From NCBI GenBank assembly GCA_019415525.1, contig DXZA01000084.1, positions 1 to 6,096 of the forward strand: a stretch of 6,096 nucleotides of DNA, in the 5' to 3' direction. Shown here one piece after another: positions 5,766 to 6,096 of this stretch. The notes below the pieces were generated by a model. That model was not told the origin of the DNA. It saw nothing but the letters and a program-made list of their open reading frames with translations, and made no database searches. The stretch comes from Tyzzerella sp. (lineage in GTDB: Bacteria > Bacillota > Clostridia > Lachnospirales > Anaerotignaceae). The translations under genes were made by a program, and so were the position numbers. Every line of letters starts with the position of its first letter. Position 1 is the stretch's first letter.

Positions 5766-6095
5766 TTATAAGTTTTTCAAAAACAGCCTAAATATTTCAT
5801 TGTCAGTTTCAATATCACGAGTAGTAAGAACTAGACTTAATTCTTTTATCATAACTTGTAAAAAGAATTGAGCAAAGGAAGTTGCAATAAAATGTTGAGC
5901 AAGCATCAACTGAAATGCTTCAAATTTTTCTTTGCCAACAATATTTATAAGTTTATTTTCTGTTTCTTAAAACTCTATTACATCAACTTCCTTACAACAA
6001 TGATAGTAAATTTCAGTTGTAAAATCAGAAAGTGATTTCTCAATAATAGAGTCTGCCACAGATAATATTAAAAGATTTTCATTTGTTTCAGGTTC
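5766..6095 (-). pseudogene. 3' part of an unidentified gene with an in-frame stop, cut by the window edge
   Basis: Read leftwards from the right edge, one frame stays open for 42 codons (EPETNENLLILSVADSIIEK and on), meets TAA at 5969-5967, then continues open in the same frame for 66 codons to a TAA at 5768-5766. Both halves look like ordinary protein: rich in Leu, Ile, Phe and charged residues, probably alpha-helical, with no membrane segment or metal motif. After the internal stop come ETENKLINIV and KEKFEAFQLMLAQHF, ending in RLFLKNL. Continuity of frame and composition across the stop suggests a nonsense change (for example GAA or CAA to TAA) in a gene of more than 108 codons. I do not recognise the family. 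It could also be a gene ending at the first TAA followed by a relic, or a sequencing error. The start lies beyond the window. Confidence 0.55.
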
Positions 6096-6096
6096 T

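Overview
The window comes from a very AT-rich, low-GC Gram-positive genome. Codon choice, a TTG start behind a strong AGAGAGG ribosome binding site, an S-layer-homology (SLH) surface protein and Rho-independent terminators all point to Firmicutes, most likely an anaerobic member of Clostridia. That placement is an inference from style, not from a marker gene.

Layout, left to right. (1) Positions 1-110: a compact promoter/operator with three copies of a GTTCCGA-centred repeat around a good sigma-A-type promoter. (2) 111-1004 (+): a class II Fic-domain protein (predicted AMP transferase) with an N-terminal excisionase/MerR-like helix-turn-helix. (3) 1005-1652: about 650 bp without a convincing gene. 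It holds three successive hairpin terminators (about 1026-1092, 1228-1268, 1340-1373), a block of nested inverted repeats (about 1109-1225) that could be a small structured RNA or the relic of a mobile element, and a very AT-rich promoter region with repeated motifs. (4) 1653-5693 (+): a secreted 1346-residue surface protein with signal peptide, fibronectin-like domain plus purple-acid-phosphatase-type metallophosphoesterase, a 'choice-of-anchor I' beta-propeller-like domain, a Ser/Gly then Glu-rich linker, and three C-terminal SLH domains. (5) 5719-5754: a terminator lying between convergent genes. (6) 5766-6095 (-): the 3' part of an unidentified gene that runs off the right edge and carries an in-frame TAA, so it is probably a pseudogene.

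The Fic gene and the surface phosphatase are separate transcription units: strong terminators and at least one independent promoter lie between them, so there is no evidence that they work together. The Fic unit looks self-contained, with toxin-like catalysis, an in-cis inhibitory motif, and a DNA-binding domain next to a repeat-rich operator that suggests autoregulation. The surface protein is predicted to be exported, held on the cell-wall polymer by its SLH domains, and to hydrolyse phosphate esters outside the cell. Its promoter contains TTTACA-like boxes at about 11 bp spacing that could be PhoP sites, which would fit phosphate-starvation control but is unproven. I see no clear undescribed multi-gene system. 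The least explained sequence is the structured block at 1105-1268, and the Fic operator triad is the most testable regulatory finding.
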